DNA of 54,734 bases from Fen-178 sp049516835 (lineage in GTDB: Bacteria; Acidobacteriota; Terriglobia; Bryobacterales; Bryobacteraceae). Position 1 is the stretch's first letter. Every line of letters begins with the position of its first letter. The stretch is taken from NCBI GenBank assembly GCA_049516835.1, contig JBEKSR010000050.1, forward strand, positions 1-54,734, written 5' to 3'. A program made the position numbers and the translations under genes. Positions 1 to 10,726 of the stretch are shown one piece after another. Under the pieces are notes generated by a model. The model was not told the DNA's origin, searched no databases, and saw only the letters and a program-made list of their open reading frames with translations.

Positions 1-1573
1 TCGGCGATCGAGGACTTCGGCAGCGTGGAGATTCTTTGCAGCGACAAGACCGGGACCTTGACCGAAGGCGAGATCGTGCTTGACCGGCACGTGGACGTCC
101 AAGGCAAGGACGATGAAAACGTCCTCCGGTTCGTCTACCTGAACAGTCACTTTCAAGCCGGCATCAAGAGCCCGCTGGACGACGCCATCTTGAAGCATGA
201 GCACCCTGCCATTGTGGAGTATGAGAAGGTAGACGAGATCCCCTTTGACTTCAACCGCAAGCGCCTTTCGGTGGTGGTGCGGCACGGAGACGAGCGCCTC
301 CTCATTACCAAGGGCGAGGCGGAAAGCGTTTTTGCCATCTGCGGGACCGTCATCATTGACGGCGCTCCCCAACCGTTCGACGAAGGCCGGCGTGCCCAGG
401 CGGCGGAGACCTTCAAGAAGTTGAGTGCCGACGGATTCCGTACCCTTGGAGTCGCAGTCCGGAAGGTAGAGCAGCAAGATGCTTATGCGCTCGCGGCCGA
501 GCAGGAGATGACGCTGGCCGGGTTTGCGGCATTCCTTGATCCGCCCAAAGAAGGCATCGTGGCGGTTCTCGAAGCGTTGAAGCAGAACGGCGTTTCCGTC
601 GTAGTGATGACCGGCGACAACCAATACGTGACGCAGAAGGTCGCCCACGATGTCGGCCTTGCTACCGACCGAATTGTCACTGGCGATCAGTTGGACGCGA
701 TGGACGATGCGGCCTTGGCCTACCAGGCGGAGCACGGCGCCATCTTCGCCCGTGTGTCTCCGGAACAAAAGAACCGGGTCATCCTCGGCCTCAAGGCGCG
801 CGGCCACGTCGTCGGGTACATCGGCGACGGCATCAACGATGCTCCGTCGCTGCACACCGCGGACGTCGGCATTTCCGTTATGAACGGCGTGGATGTGGCG
901 AAAGACGCCGCCAAGATCATCCTGCTGGAGAAGGACCTGGCGGTATTGAACGATGGCGTAATGGAAGGGCGGCGGTGCTTCGCCAACGTCATGAAATACA
1001 TCATCATGGGCACCAGCTCCAACTTCGGCAATATGTTCAGCATGGCCGCGGCATCGCTTTTCCTGAAATTCCTGCCCATGTTGCCGACTCAAATCCTGCT
1101 GAACAACTTTCTTTACGACCGGCGATAATGTCGATCCGGCCCTGCTGCACAAGCCCAAGCGGTGGCAAATCGGGTTCATTCGCCAGTTCATGACGATCAT
1201 CGGCCCCATCAGCTCCATCTACGATTTCCTCACTTTTGGCGTCCTCCTCTGGTGGTTCCACGCTGCCACCAACGCGCCGCTGTTCCGGACCGGGTGGTTC
1301 GTGGAATCCCTTGCCACGCAGACGCTGGTGGTATTTGTGATCCGGACGGCGGGCAGCCCGTTTCGGAGCCGTCCGAGCGGGCAGTTGCTGTTCAGTGTAG
1401 CGGCCGTCTCCGTCCTCGGCGCCGTGTTGCCGTACACGCCGCTCGGCCCCTTGCTCGGGTTCACCCCCATACCGCTATCGTTGCTGGGCGCGATTTCGCT
1501 GCTGGCCCTGACATACCTGATCTTGGTGCAAGCGGTCAAGACCTGGTTCTATCGCCGGCATGCGCTGCTGTGA
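1..1573 (+). pseudogene. mgtA: Mg2+-type P-type ATPase (MgtA/MgtB family), 5' truncated by window edge and frameshifted
   Basis: The reading frame is open from base 1, so the N-terminal half lies outside the window. It carries the phosphorylation motif CSDKTGTLT, the VVMTGDN motif and the hinge motif GDGINDAP, all hallmarks of P-type ATPases. The closest match by eye is the Mg2+-importing P3B class. The frame stops at 1126-1128 just after LLNNFLYD. A second frame, overlapping it from 1124 and ending at 1573, continues with NVDPALLHKPKRW and the last membrane helices (GPISSIYDFLTF onward). In MgtA about eight residues separate LYD from DNVD; here only four bases do, so roughly 20 bp appear to be missing. 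Without the last four helices the product should not transport. A true deletion and an assembly error cannot be told apart from this sequence alone. Confidence 0.85.
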
Positions 1574-1739
1574 CACGTAGGACCGGGCGCCGGTGTGCGG
1601 AAATAACCCGATCCAGTCTAAAGGAGCCTCGCCCCAACCTGCTGCTGGACCGAAGACGAATACCGCGAAGCGGTTTAGCTCACTGAAAACCGGCGCGAGA
1701 CTTAGCCGTGTTGGGTCTTAGGGAGGCCAACCTGGACGA

Positions 1740-2726
1740 TCACTTGGCGGCGGTGGCGGAGTTGCGCGCTCTAATGAAACTTTCTACGTTGCTTTTGTCG
1801 ATCAGAGTGGCGCCGGTATCCACAAACGTGGGGATCGGGGAAAAGGAATCCTGAGGCCAGTTCGTGGTCAGCGACTCAAGCGGGTGGTGATGCAGGTCGT
1901 CGAGCAGTTTGGCTCCCAGGTAGGCCATGGTGAACGGCTTCTGGCCGATGGTGGCTGTGATGAGGCCCTTCTGGATGCCTTCCAGCGTGCGCGGGTCGGT
2001 GTCCATGGCGACGACCAGCTTGCCAGTGACGTTCTTGCGGCCCAACACTTCGGCGACTTCGGGCGCGGCGATTGAGGTGAGGCAGGCGAAGGCGTCCACT
2101 TTGGCGCCCTTTTCCACCATTTCCATGGTGCGGTCGAAAACTGCGCCGGGATCGCCATGTTCGTCGATCACCTGGGTGATGTGGATCTGCGGGTGTTCGG
2201 CGAAGACATCGGTGTAGCCCCGCAGGCGGTCTTTCAGATTGGCCTGCTCGGGGATGGTGAAGACCACCACGTTGCCCTTGCCGGCGAGACCTTTGGCGAG
2301 CATGCGCGCACCCGTGACGCCGGCCCTATAGTTGTCGGTGCCGATGAAGAACAGGCGCTTGCTGTCGGGAGCATCCGAGTCGATGGCAATCACCGGCACG
2401 CCCTGGGCGACGGCGGCATCGATGTCCTGGTTGAGGAGGTCCGGGGCGCTGGCGGAGACGAGGATGCCGGTGGGCTTTTGCTTGAGCACGTCCTGGAACT
2501 GCTCGTGCTGGGCCTTGGGGTCGTAGGTCTCGGGGCCCACGAATTCGGCATGGACACGCATTTGGGCCGCGGCGTGGTTGAAGCCGGCGGCGGCTTCCTG
2601 CCAGTAGGGGACTTTGGTATTAGCGGAGATGAGAAAGTACTTTTCCTGCACGTCGTGCTGCGAGCCGCCGCAGTTCACGAGCGGCAGCAACAGAACGGGC
2701 GTCAGAAACGAAATGAAGCGGGGCAT
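1740..2726 (-). CDS. Periplasmic sugar-binding lipoprotein of an ABC transporter (RbsB-like)
   Basis: The 328-residue product has a type I periplasmic-binding-protein fold of the ribose/galactose class, visible in the segments around ISANTKVPYWQ, GILVSASAP, VIAIDSDAPDS and FIGTDNY. The start was set at 2726 because the ATG has an AGGAGG ribosome-binding site just upstream and begins a lipoprotein signal with lipobox LVNC at about residue 19; the frame stays open for another 46 codons upstream but they look non-coding. It would be anchored outside the inner membrane and deliver a sugar or related ligand to a permease. No permease or ATPase gene is adjacent, so the ligand and partner are unknown. 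A chemosensory role is an alternative. Confidence 0.85.
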   Translation of the reverse strand: MPRFISFLTPVLLLPLVNCGGSQHDVQEKYFLISANTKVPYWQEAAAGFNHAAAQMRVHAEFVGPETYDPKAQHEQFQDVLKQKPTGILVSASAPDLLNQDIDAAVAQGVPVIAIDSDAPDSKRLFFIGTDNYRAGVTGARMLAKGLAGKGNVVVFTIPEQANLKDRLRGYTDVFAEHPQIHITQVIDEHGDPGAVFDRTMEMVEKGAKVDAFACLTSIAAPEVAEVLGRKNVTGKLVVAMDTDPRTLEGIQKGLITATIGQKPFTMAYLGAKLLDDLHHHPLESLTTNWPQDSFSPIPTFVDTGATLIDKSNVESFIRARNSATAAK

Positions 2727-2915
2727 AGACTCCTCCTGTGAAAGAAAATTATAGCGCCGCGGTTTGGAGGGAGGATGGCTGGACGCGCGGGTTGGCGCGG
2801 GTACCACTACAAAGGGAAGATTTGGGGAGGGAGGCCGCCGAGGTTTTTTTCTGATCTTTCCCACCGGTGCTTCCTGAAAAGTTAAGCGCTATTCTAGAGG
2901 TCAGGAGGCCTCACG

Positions 2916-3182
2916 ATGGCGAATCTCGATTGGTCGCAGTGCCCCGCCGTGGAGAGCGTCCCCGGCAAGGTCAGCGGCGCGTGGGTTTTTAAGGACACCC
3001 GTATGCCGGTTTCCACCGTTTTCGAGAACCTCGAATCCGGGGCAAGTATAGAGGAAATCATGGAGTGGTTCGACGTGACAAGGGAACAGATTGTAAGCGT
3101 GCTCGAATTTGCGGCCCGCAGTCTTGATGCCGTACCTCCCGCCGGCCGCTCGTTGACGCCCGTCGATGCGCATTCTTTTTGA
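2916..3182 (+). CDS. DUF433 antitoxin of a type II toxin-antitoxin pair
   Basis: An 88-residue protein matching the DUF433 family, with the typical pattern GxWVFKDTRMPV, a helix-turn-helix region SIEEIMEWFDVTREQI and a following helix. DUF433 proteins are small DNA-binding antitoxins usually encoded just upstream of a DUF5615 PIN-like protein, exactly the arrangement here, where the two frames overlap by 17 bp. A good AGGAGG ribosome-binding site precedes the ATG. It probably binds and neutralises the product of 3166-3492 and represses its own promoter. Confidence 0.8.
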   Translation: MANLDWSQCPAVESVPGKVSGAWVFKDTRMPVSTVFENLESGASIEEIMEWFDVTREQIVSVLEFAARSLDAVPPAGRSLTPVDAHSF

Positions 3183-3492
3183 TCACGGTACGCCCGCGCC
3201 GCTTATCCCGTTCCTCGAAGGCCACACCGTCACGAAAGCGAAGGATGCCGGTTGGGACGAACTGGCCAACGGCGAGCTGCTCAAAGCGGCTGAGGAGGCC
3301 GGATTTGAGCTGCTCCTGACGACCGATAAGAATATGGCGGCGCAACAGAATTTGAAGGGTCGCGGAATTGCGATTGTGGTGCTCGGAAGTTCGCAATGGC
3401 GGATCGTGCAACACTACGTCCGGAGGATAGCCGCCAGCGTCAACGCCGCGACCCCCGGCCGTTGTGTTCAGGTGGATATCCCTTTCAGCTGA
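3166..3492 (+). CDS. DUF5615 PIN-like toxin
   Basis: A 108-residue protein of the DUF5615 PIN-like family. The N-terminal RILFDHGTP holds the first acidic residue, ELLLTTDKNM holds the second acidic patch, and the C-terminal half has the GIAIVVLG strand. DUF5615 proteins are predicted Mg2+-dependent RNases related to VapC. The start overlaps the end of the DUF433 gene, implying translational coupling and a single operon. The expected acidic residues (D6, D65 region) are present, so the toxin looks intact. Confidence 0.78.
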   Translation: MRILFDHGTPAPLIPFLEGHTVTKAKDAGWDELANGELLKAAEEAGFELLLTTDKNMAAQQNLKGRGIAIVVLGSSQWRIVQHYVRRIAASVNAATPGRCVQVDIPFS

Positions 3493-3619
3493 CCGCGTTT
3501 CACATACAGGTTTCAGGACGTGAACAGAACCACGTAGAAACAGGGCTTGCGCTGTCCCGTTTTGTTGTCCCATCATGGTACTCGCGCCTGGCGACGCCGC
3601 TACCACTACAATCGTATTG

Positions 3620-4225
3620 ATGATCGCTCTACTGCGCGGCGTACTGATCGAGAAGCATCCCAACCAGGCCATCGTCGAGACCGGCGGGGTGGGATACGAT
3701 GTCACCATCCCGGTTTCGACGTTCACGCGCCTGCCCGAACCCGGTAAGGAGGTCCGGTTGCGCATCCATACCCACGTGCGGGAGGACGCCCTGGCTCTTT
3801 ACGGCTTCTTTACCCAGGATGAGAAGGCGTTGTTCGAAAAGTTGATCGGGGTGAGCGGCATCGGACCGACGCTCGCGGTGAAGATTCTCTCCGGCCTCGC
3901 GGCGCCGGACCTCATCAACTTCATCCGGCGCGGGGAAGTGGAGCGGCTGGTGCGGATTCCCGGGGTCGGCAAGAAGACCGCCGAGCGCATGGTGCTGGAA
4001 CTTCGCGACAAGCTGCCGGCCGCCACCGGCGAGGAGTCGGGAACGCCCGACGCGGCCACGCTTTCGCCCGTCGATCAGGACGTGCTCTCGGCGCTGCTGA
4101 ACCTGGGCTGCGGGCGCGCACAGGCCGAGGCCGCGGTGCGCAAGGCCAAGGCGGCGGGCGGGGTACCCTCTGGGTCCGCGGAGTTCGAACCGCTCTTCCG
4201 GCGCGCTCTGGAACTGGTACGGTAA
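3620..4225 (+). CDS. ruvA: Holliday junction branch migration protein RuvA
   Basis: A 201-residue protein, the usual RuvA length. It starts MIALLRGVLIEK (domain I OB fold), contains the helix-hairpin-helix pair of domain II (LIGVSGIGPTLAVKILSG and LVRIPGVGKKTAERM), and ends with a domain III helical bundle that contacts RuvB. The start at 3620 was preferred over an in-frame ATG at 3575 because family members begin at MIA. RuvA tetramers bind four-way junctions and load the RuvB motor. ruvB follows after 11 bp, so the two are an operon. No ruvC lies in the window. Confidence 0.96.
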   Translation: MIALLRGVLIEKHPNQAIVETGGVGYDVTIPVSTFTRLPEPGKEVRLRIHTHVREDALALYGFFTQDEKALFEKLIGVSGIGPTLAVKILSGLAAPDLINFIRRGEVERLVRIPGVGKKTAERMVLELRDKLPAATGEESGTPDAATLSPVDQDVLSALLNLGCGRAQAEAAVRKAKAAGGVPSGSAEFEPLFRRALELVR

Positions 4226-4236
4226 GCTGGTAGCAC

Positions 4237-5265
4237 ATGCCCGACCGGCAACTGATTTCCGGCGATCGCCAGGCCGAGGATTTGCAGTTCGAAGCGAGCC
4301 TCCGCCCGCGCCACCTGGCCGACTTCACCGGACAGACCAAGCTGAAGGAGAACCTGGGAATTGCCATCCAGGCCGCCCGCATGCGCGGCGAAGCCATGGA
4401 CCACGTGCTGCTCTACGGGCCTCCGGGGCTGGGCAAGACGACGCTGGCCTCGATCATCGGGGAGGAACTGGAGGTGGCCTTCACCTCCACCTCGGGGCCG
4501 GTGCTTCAGAAAAAGCTCGATCTCACCGGAATTCTCAGCAACATCCGCGCGCGCCAGGTTTTCTTCATCGACGAAATCCACCGCCTGCTGCCGGACGTGG
4601 AAGAGATGCTCTACGCGGCGCTGGAGGATTTCCGGGTGGATATTCTGGTGGGCGCGGGGCCGGGTGCGCGCACGCATTCGCTGCCCATGCCGAAGTTTAC
4701 GGCCATCGGCGCCACCACGCGGCAGGGCCTGGTGAGCGCGCCGCTGCGGGGCCGCTTCGGGCTGGTGCTGCGGCTCGATCCCTACCAGGTGGATGAGCTG
4801 CGGACCATCGTGAACCGCTCGGCGCGCCTGCTCGGCGTGGCCATCGAAGAGGGCGCCGCCGAAGAGATCGCGCGCCGCTGCCGCGGGACGCCGCGCATCG
4901 CCAATCGCCTGCTGCGGCGCGTCCGCGATTACGCGCAAGTGCGCGCCGACGGCCGCATCACGCAGCCGGTGGCGCAGACCGCGCTCAACCTGCTGGACGT
5001 GGATCGCTACGGCCTGGACGAGATCGACCAGAAGATCATGCTGACCATCCTCGAGAAGTACCGCGGCGGCCCGGTGGGCGTGAACACCATTGCGGCGTCC
5101 ATCTCCGAGGAGCCGGACACCATCGAAGAGGTGTACGAACCGTACCTGATCCAGCTCGGGTTTCTCAACCGCACGCCGCGCGGGCGCACGGCCACGGAAC
5201 TGGCGTTCGACTACTTCAACGTGAAGCCCAAGCTGCGCAACGATGACCAGCCGGCGCTATTCTGA
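4237..5265 (+). CDS. ruvB: Holliday junction DNA helicase RuvB
   Basis: A 342-residue AAA+ ATPase of normal RuvB length. Seen: N-terminal LRPRHLADFTGQ, Walker A GPPGLGKTTLA, Walker B FFIDEIHRL, sensor region IGATTRQGLVSAPLRGRFG with the arginine finger area, and the C-terminal winged-helix domain with RTPRGRTATELA. It is the ring motor that drives branch migration with RuvA during recombination repair. It sits 11 bp downstream of ruvA and 17 bp upstream of folK on the same strand. Confidence 0.97.
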   Translation: MPDRQLISGDRQAEDLQFEASLRPRHLADFTGQTKLKENLGIAIQAARMRGEAMDHVLLYGPPGLGKTTLASIIGEELEVAFTSTSGPVLQKKLDLTGILSNIRARQVFFIDEIHRLLPDVEEMLYAALEDFRVDILVGAGPGARTHSLPMPKFTAIGATTRQGLVSAPLRGRFGLVLRLDPYQVDELRTIVNRSARLLGVAIEEGAAEEIARRCRGTPRIANRLLRRVRDYAQVRADGRITQPVAQTALNLLDVDRYGLDEIDQKIMLTILEKYRGGPVGVNTIAASISEEPDTIEEVYEPYLIQLGFLNRTPRGRTATELAFDYFNVKPKLRNDDQPALF

Positions 5266-5282
5266 TGAGGGCAAGCTAAAGC

Positions 5283-5771
5283 ATGCCCCACCAGACCATC
5301 TACCTCAGCCTCGGCTCCAACCTGGGCGACCGCGAAGCCAACCTGCGGGCGGCCATCGGGCGGCTCGCGCCGCTGGACGTGCGCGTTCTGCGCACCTCGC
5401 CGGTGTACGAGACGGAGCCCGTGGACTACACCGAGCAGCGCTGGTTCCTGAACCTGGTGGTGGAAGCTGAGACCGGCCTGTTTCCCATGCACCTGCTCTC
5501 GCGCATCGGCAAGATCGAGCGTGCGCTGGGCCGCGTTCGCACGGTCGCTAAGGGGCCGCGGACCATCGATATCGATATCCTGCTCTACGGCCAGGCCGTG
5601 GTGCGCAGCGCAACGCTGGAAATCCCGCACCCGCGGATGGCCGAGCGGCGCTTCGTGCTGGCGCCGCTGGCGGATCTCGCGCCCGGCCTGCGCCACCCCG
5701 TGACGCACCAGACGGTGCGCGAGATGCTGGAGGCGGCGCCGGCGCGGAGGGTGCGCTTGATACACTCGTAG
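5283..5771 (+). CDS. folK: 6-hydroxymethyl-7,8-dihydropterin pyrophosphokinase (HPPK)
   Basis: A 162-residue protein with the HPPK signatures YLSLGSNLGDREANL at the N-terminus, YETEPV and QRWFLNLVVEAET in the substrate site, and the ATP/Mg2+-binding motif GPRTIDIDILLYG near residue 95, followed by the IPHPRMAERRFVLAPL segment. It transfers pyrophosphate from ATP to hydroxymethyldihydropterin in folate synthesis. Length and motifs are complete. It lies in a tight same-strand run between ruvB and recQ, probably by co-transcription rather than shared function. Confidence 0.95.
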   Translation: MPHQTIYLSLGSNLGDREANLRAAIGRLAPLDVRVLRTSPVYETEPVDYTEQRWFLNLVVEAETGLFPMHLLSRIGKIERALGRVRTVAKGPRTIDIDILLYGQAVVRSATLEIPHPRMAERRFVLAPLADLAPGLRHPVTHQTVREMLEAAPARRVRLIHS

Positions 5772-5778
5772 GTCTACG

Positions 5779-7689
<1,911 letters not shown>

Positions 7690-7743
7690 CAGACATAGCT
7701 ATAAAAATTTGAATGTTATGCATGCTTATGCCATCCTCGAAGC

Positions 7744-8073
7744 ATGGGCCAAATCAAGTACTCCGATCGAGTGCGGGAACATGCTCGCCACGAGTACATC
7801 GAGCCGGCCCGCCGGCGCGGCGATTCGACGGTGAGGATCGTAGCGGGCGACGTGCAGCCACCGGGTGAATCACCGCTTCTCCGATTGTGGGGGATTGGGA
7901 AAGAGGTCTTCCAGAGCCTCGGCGGAGGAGAAGCGTTCATCCGAACCGAACGGGAACGATGGGTTCGGCGAGGTCCTCACGGGACCTTACAAACGGGGTG
8001 CGTCCGATCTGGCTCTGCGGGTCCGGGAAGTGGTTCGCCCGCCCGCGGTGGAACTACTCCCGTTCACCATTGA
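7744..8073 (+). pseudogene. Possible remnant of a small conserved protein
   Basis: The first 38 codons (MGQIKYSDRVREHARHEYIE and on to VRIVAGDVQ) look like a genuine basic coding sequence and resemble, from memory, the start of a small conserved prokaryotic family whose name I cannot give. After about 7860 the similarity fades, and the frame then runs through the PIN fragment in another frame, which shows that the original 3' end has been lost. An AT-rich stretch upstream (7690-7743) could hold a promoter. It may be expressed as a chimeric peptide, but decay is more likely. Confidence 0.35.
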
Positions 8074-8254
8074 GACGGCCGAGCGTTATGCGCGAATTCG
8101 AGGAGACAACCGGGTATCGCCACCCGACGCCATTCACCTGGCCAGCGCCGCGCACGCCGGTGTAGATCTATTTCTGACAAACGACCACCGTTTGCAGGGG
8201 CTGGTGATTCCGGGAATCGATTTCATCGCCGGGATGGATGTAAATCTGCTGTGA
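7964..8254 (+). pseudogene. VapC-type PIN-domain toxin, N-terminus missing
   Basis: From about 7964 the frame reads FGEVLTGPYKRGASDLALRV, ELLPFTIETAERYARIR, SPPDAIHLASA and VDLFLTNDHRLQGL, the central and C-terminal part of a VapC PIN domain with its second and third acidic positions (PPDAIHLA and TNDHRL). The N-terminal strand with the first catalytic aspartate, about 45 residues, is absent in every frame upstream. The open frame can start at 7865, but its first 33 codons show no PIN character. This is a truncated toxin, probably inactive. No antitoxin gene is attached. Confidence 0.65.
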
Positions 8255-8260
8255 CGGCAG

Positions 8261-8896
8261 TCAGATAAACATCTCCTCGTCCTGCGTGGCTTGATCGACG
8301 GAGGGTTTGCGCGAGTGGTGCACCAGGGTGGAAACCGCGGCCGAAATCCCGACCGCCAAGCCGTTTACTTCGCGCACCGGCCGCAACGCCGCGCGCTTCA
8401 TGGCGTCGCCCACTTGGCCGACCTGCTCGACGGTGCTGTCGACGGCCTGGTCGATCTGCTCGAGCCGGGAGCGGGCGCGATCGCCGGCGTCATGCAGGAG
8501 GTCGCCGATGCTCTCGACCTGCTCGCGCGCCGATCTGGCGATCTCCACGGCTTCACCGGAAAGCTCGGATATCCGCGGGCGGGTCTCTTCCACGATGCGG
8601 TTGGTGGTGGCTAGAACCATCCTCACTTGATCGACCACCGGCGCCACTTTGCCGGCTACGACTCCGATTCTGTCGGCTGCCGGCCACACCTTAAGGGCCG
8701 CCAGTCCGACCTGGTCGATCATCGGTCCGAGCTTCTCGATGACGGGCTCGGCCTGGTCCGCCAGCGGCTCGACCTTTTGCTGCACCCTTCGGGCGACGCG
8801 GTAGAGGGCGAACGCCGCCACGGCCTGCACCACGAACGCAATGCACGCCAGCGCCACGGCCGCCGCCACCACCATGCGAAACGTGTCTTCAGTCAC
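8261..8896 (-). CDS. Single-pass membrane protein with long amphipathic helix region
   Basis: A 211-residue protein with a GTG start. Residues 8-32 form one membrane helix. The rest is predicted almost wholly helical, with heptad-like spacing of P-V-I-E/D-x-V-G units (QAEPVIEKLGPMIDQVG, VAPVVDQVRMVL), like DUF948-type or apolipoprotein-like proteins. It is probably a membrane-tethered helical rod. It lies 29 bp downstream of the YtxH-like gene, suggesting a two-gene operon. The function is unknown; a stress or envelope role is inference from YtxH. Confidence 0.7.
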   Translation of the reverse strand: MTEDTFRMVVAAAVALACIAFVVQAVAAFALYRVARRVQQKVEPLADQAEPVIEKLGPMIDQVGLAALKVWPAADRIGVVAGKVAPVVDQVRMVLATTNRIVEETRPRISELSGEAVEIARSAREQVESIGDLLHDAGDRARSRLEQIDQAVDSTVEQVGQVGDAMKRAALRPVREVNGLAVGISAAVSTLVHHSRKPSVDQATQDEEMFI

Positions 8897-8925
8897 GCGC
8901 GAGGACCCTCCCCCCAGTTCCTGGG

Positions 8926-9234
8926 TTACGTCGCCGTGCCTTCGCTGGAGGGCTCGCGCGGGCTAACGGCGTCGCGATAAGCCTGCTTACCGGCCTCCAC
9001 GGCATCGGAGATGGTTTCCTTCTGACGGCCCAGAGCTTCCTTGCCCTTCTCCACCCACTCCGTGGCGGTCTGCTTGATCTCCGAGCTGCGCTGCTTTACA
9101 TAATCGGTGCCTTCGCCCGCTTTGTCCTTGATGATCTTGCGGGTATCCTCTCCGGACTTCGGCGCGAACAGCATGCCGATGCCCACACCCACGCCGAGTC
9201 CCAGCAAGAAGCTGGAAAGCCCATTCTTATCCAT
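8926..9234 (-). CDS. YtxH domain small membrane protein
   Basis: A 102-residue protein with an N-terminal glycine-rich membrane segment (FLLGLGVGVGIGMLFAPKSG) directly followed by the ED-T-R-K pattern typical of YtxH, then a charged amphipathic helix (SEIKQTATEWVEKGKEALGR). A strong AGGAGG ribosome-binding site precedes the ATG. YtxH proteins are general-stress-associated membrane proteins of unknown biochemical function. It heads the leftward pair with 8261-8896 and is divergent from recX with 51 bp between. Confidence 0.82.
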   Translation of the reverse strand: MDKNGLSSFLLGLGVGVGIGMLFAPKSGEDTRKIIKDKAGEGTDYVKQRSSEIKQTATEWVEKGKEALGRQKETISDAVEAGKQAYRDAVSPREPSSEGTAT

Positions 9235-9285
9235 GTTTCCTCCTATCCAAGCCGACAGCTTGAACCATTTTCCAGTATACTCCTC

Positions 9286-9846
9286 ATGAGAATCCCGATC
9301 ATGGGGGAACGCAAAATTCGCCTGCTGGATGGCGGCGCATTATGGACATACGCCGTCAAGGCGCTCGCCGGGCGGGCCCATTCCACCGGCGAACTGCGGG
9401 AAAAACTGCGCCGCCGGGCCGAGCGCGCCGCCGACGTGGAGGAAGTGCTGGCCCGGTTGAAGGACGTCGGCTACCTGGACGACCGCCGCTACGCGGAGGG
9501 ATTCGCCTCCGCGCGTCTGGCCAACGAGAAACTGGGCCGGACGCGCGTCATCCAGGATCTGCGGCACCGGCGCGTGGCGCCGTCCCTGGCGGAACGCACG
9601 GTGCAAAGGGTCTACCAGGACGTTGACGAGGAAGCCCTGATCGAAGGTGTGATCCGCCGCAAGTACCGCCTGGCGGAGCGCGAGGGGCTTTTTCGGGAAG
9701 ACAAGGACCTCGCCGCCGCCTATCGCCGGCTGCTGCGCGCCGGTTTCCGCTCGGGCGAGATCATCCGCGTGCTCAAACGCTTCGCCAAGAACCCAGACCT
9801 GCTGGATGCATTCGAGCCGCCGGAAGAGGAAGAAAAAGAGGTCTAG
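9286..9846 (+). CDS. recX: Regulatory protein RecX
   Basis: A protein of up to 186 residues, all-helical, with the RecX repeats: AHSTGELREKLRRRA, DVEEVLARLKDVGYLDDRRYAEGFASAR and LRHRRVAPSLAERTV, followed by a third repeat with YRRLLRAGFRSGEIIRVL. RecX binds RecA filaments and limits their activity. No recA is adjacent. The start is uncertain: ATG at 9286 and 9301 are both without a clear ribosome-binding site. A TATACT box at 9276-9281 lies so close that translation would be leaderless or begin at 9301. Confidence 0.85.
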   Translation: MRIPIMGERKIRLLDGGALWTYAVKALAGRAHSTGELREKLRRRAERAADVEEVLARLKDVGYLDDRRYAEGFASARLANEKLGRTRVIQDLRHRRVAPSLAERTVQRVYQDVDEEALIEGVIRRKYRLAEREGLFREDKDLAAAYRRLLRAGFRSGEIIRVLKRFAKNPDLLDAFEPPEEEEKEV

Positions 9847-9941
9847 CCGCCCCAGCGGCGGCCCCGGCGGCCGTACGTCCCCGTGTGATGAACAACCAGT
9901 AAGACCAATCCAACCAGAACCACGATCAAGAAGGCGCTCAT
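9843..9941 (-). CDS. 32-residue membrane peptide
   Basis: A short frame reading MSAFLIVVLVGLVLLVVHH and then a glycine/arginine-rich tail (RRGRRWGG). One hydrophobic helix followed by a basic tail looks like a small inner-membrane peptide and is reminiscent of half of a DUF3309-type protein. Its stop overlaps the end of recX by a few bases, tail to tail. No good ribosome-binding site is visible, so expression is not assured. Confidence 0.35.
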   Translation of the reverse strand: MSAFLIVVLVGLVLLVVHHTGTYGRRGRRWGG

Positions 9942-9953
9942 ATGAGGGACTGT

Positions 9954-10700
9954 TTAGTCACCACCTATCTTATGCCGGGAATGTGACAGTTTCGTGACAA
10001 ATTGCGTTACGTCGCTTCGCCGGCCCTTTGGCGGAGCGGTCAGAAATGCCAGAAATGGCACCATCGCCCGAAAACGCTTCAGGATTTCCCCGTAGAGCGC
10101 GGGTGAGGTGGCGAGATCCGGCGGCAGCTCCACATACAGAAAGAGTTGCTTGAACCGCAGCAGGTCCGCCGCCGGGTGCTGCGCGCAAAAGCCCTTCGGC
10201 ACGCGCGCCAGCCGCTCCCCCTGCAACTCGCCGAACAATTGCCGCACTGCGCGTGCCCCCACAATCCGCCGAAACTCCTGGTGTCGCCCGGCGATGTGAT
10301 TGCGAATGGCCAGCAGGGTTTCCGGCGCGGGCATGTACACGCCGCCACCAATTCCGACCTCCGTGTGCGACACGGCGAAGTAATAGCCGGCGTCGGAGTG
10401 GCCCACCGTGCCGCGGCGGCGAAAGCTGGCCGCAATGTGGTCCTTGTACGGCGTTTTGTCCGGGCTGAAGCGCGTGTCGCGATAGATCCGGTAAATGGCC
10501 TTGTCGGGATCGGTGACGTATTCCGGGGCGAACCCCATCATGGCCGTGTTCAGCTCCGCCACCAACTCGCGCATCGGTTGTTTTACCTGATCTTCGAAAA
10601 TCGCTTTGCGCGGCAGGAACCAGTCGCGGTTGTTGTTGCGCGTCAGGCCGCGGAAGAATTGAATGGCCTCGCGCGGAAAGCCCGGAAATGCGGAACGCAT
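9954..10700 (-). CDS. DUF2461 family protein
   Basis: A 248-residue protein matching DUF2461: N-terminal AIQFFRGLTRNNNRDWFLPRK, central IYRIYRDTRFSPDKTPYKDH and GYYFAVSHTEVGIGGGVYMP, and a C-terminal helical part. The family is widespread, cytoplasmic and without an assigned reaction. A GGGAGG ribosome-binding site supports the ATG at 10700. It is divergent from murB with only 26 bp between the two starts, so their promoters must overlap or lie inside the opposite gene. Confidence 0.88.
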   Translation of the reverse strand: MRSAFPGFPREAIQFFRGLTRNNNRDWFLPRKAIFEDQVKQPMRELVAELNTAMMGFAPEYVTDPDKAIYRIYRDTRFSPDKTPYKDHIAASFRRRGTVGHSDAGYYFAVSHTEVGIGGGVYMPAPETLLAIRNHIAGRHQEFRRIVGARAVRQLFGELQGERLARVPKGFCAQHPAADLLRFKQLFLYVELPPDLATSPALYGEILKRFRAMVPFLAFLTAPPKGRRSDVTQFVTKLSHSRHKIGGD

Positions 10701-10726
10701 GGAATGCCTCCCTTATAATTGAGGTG

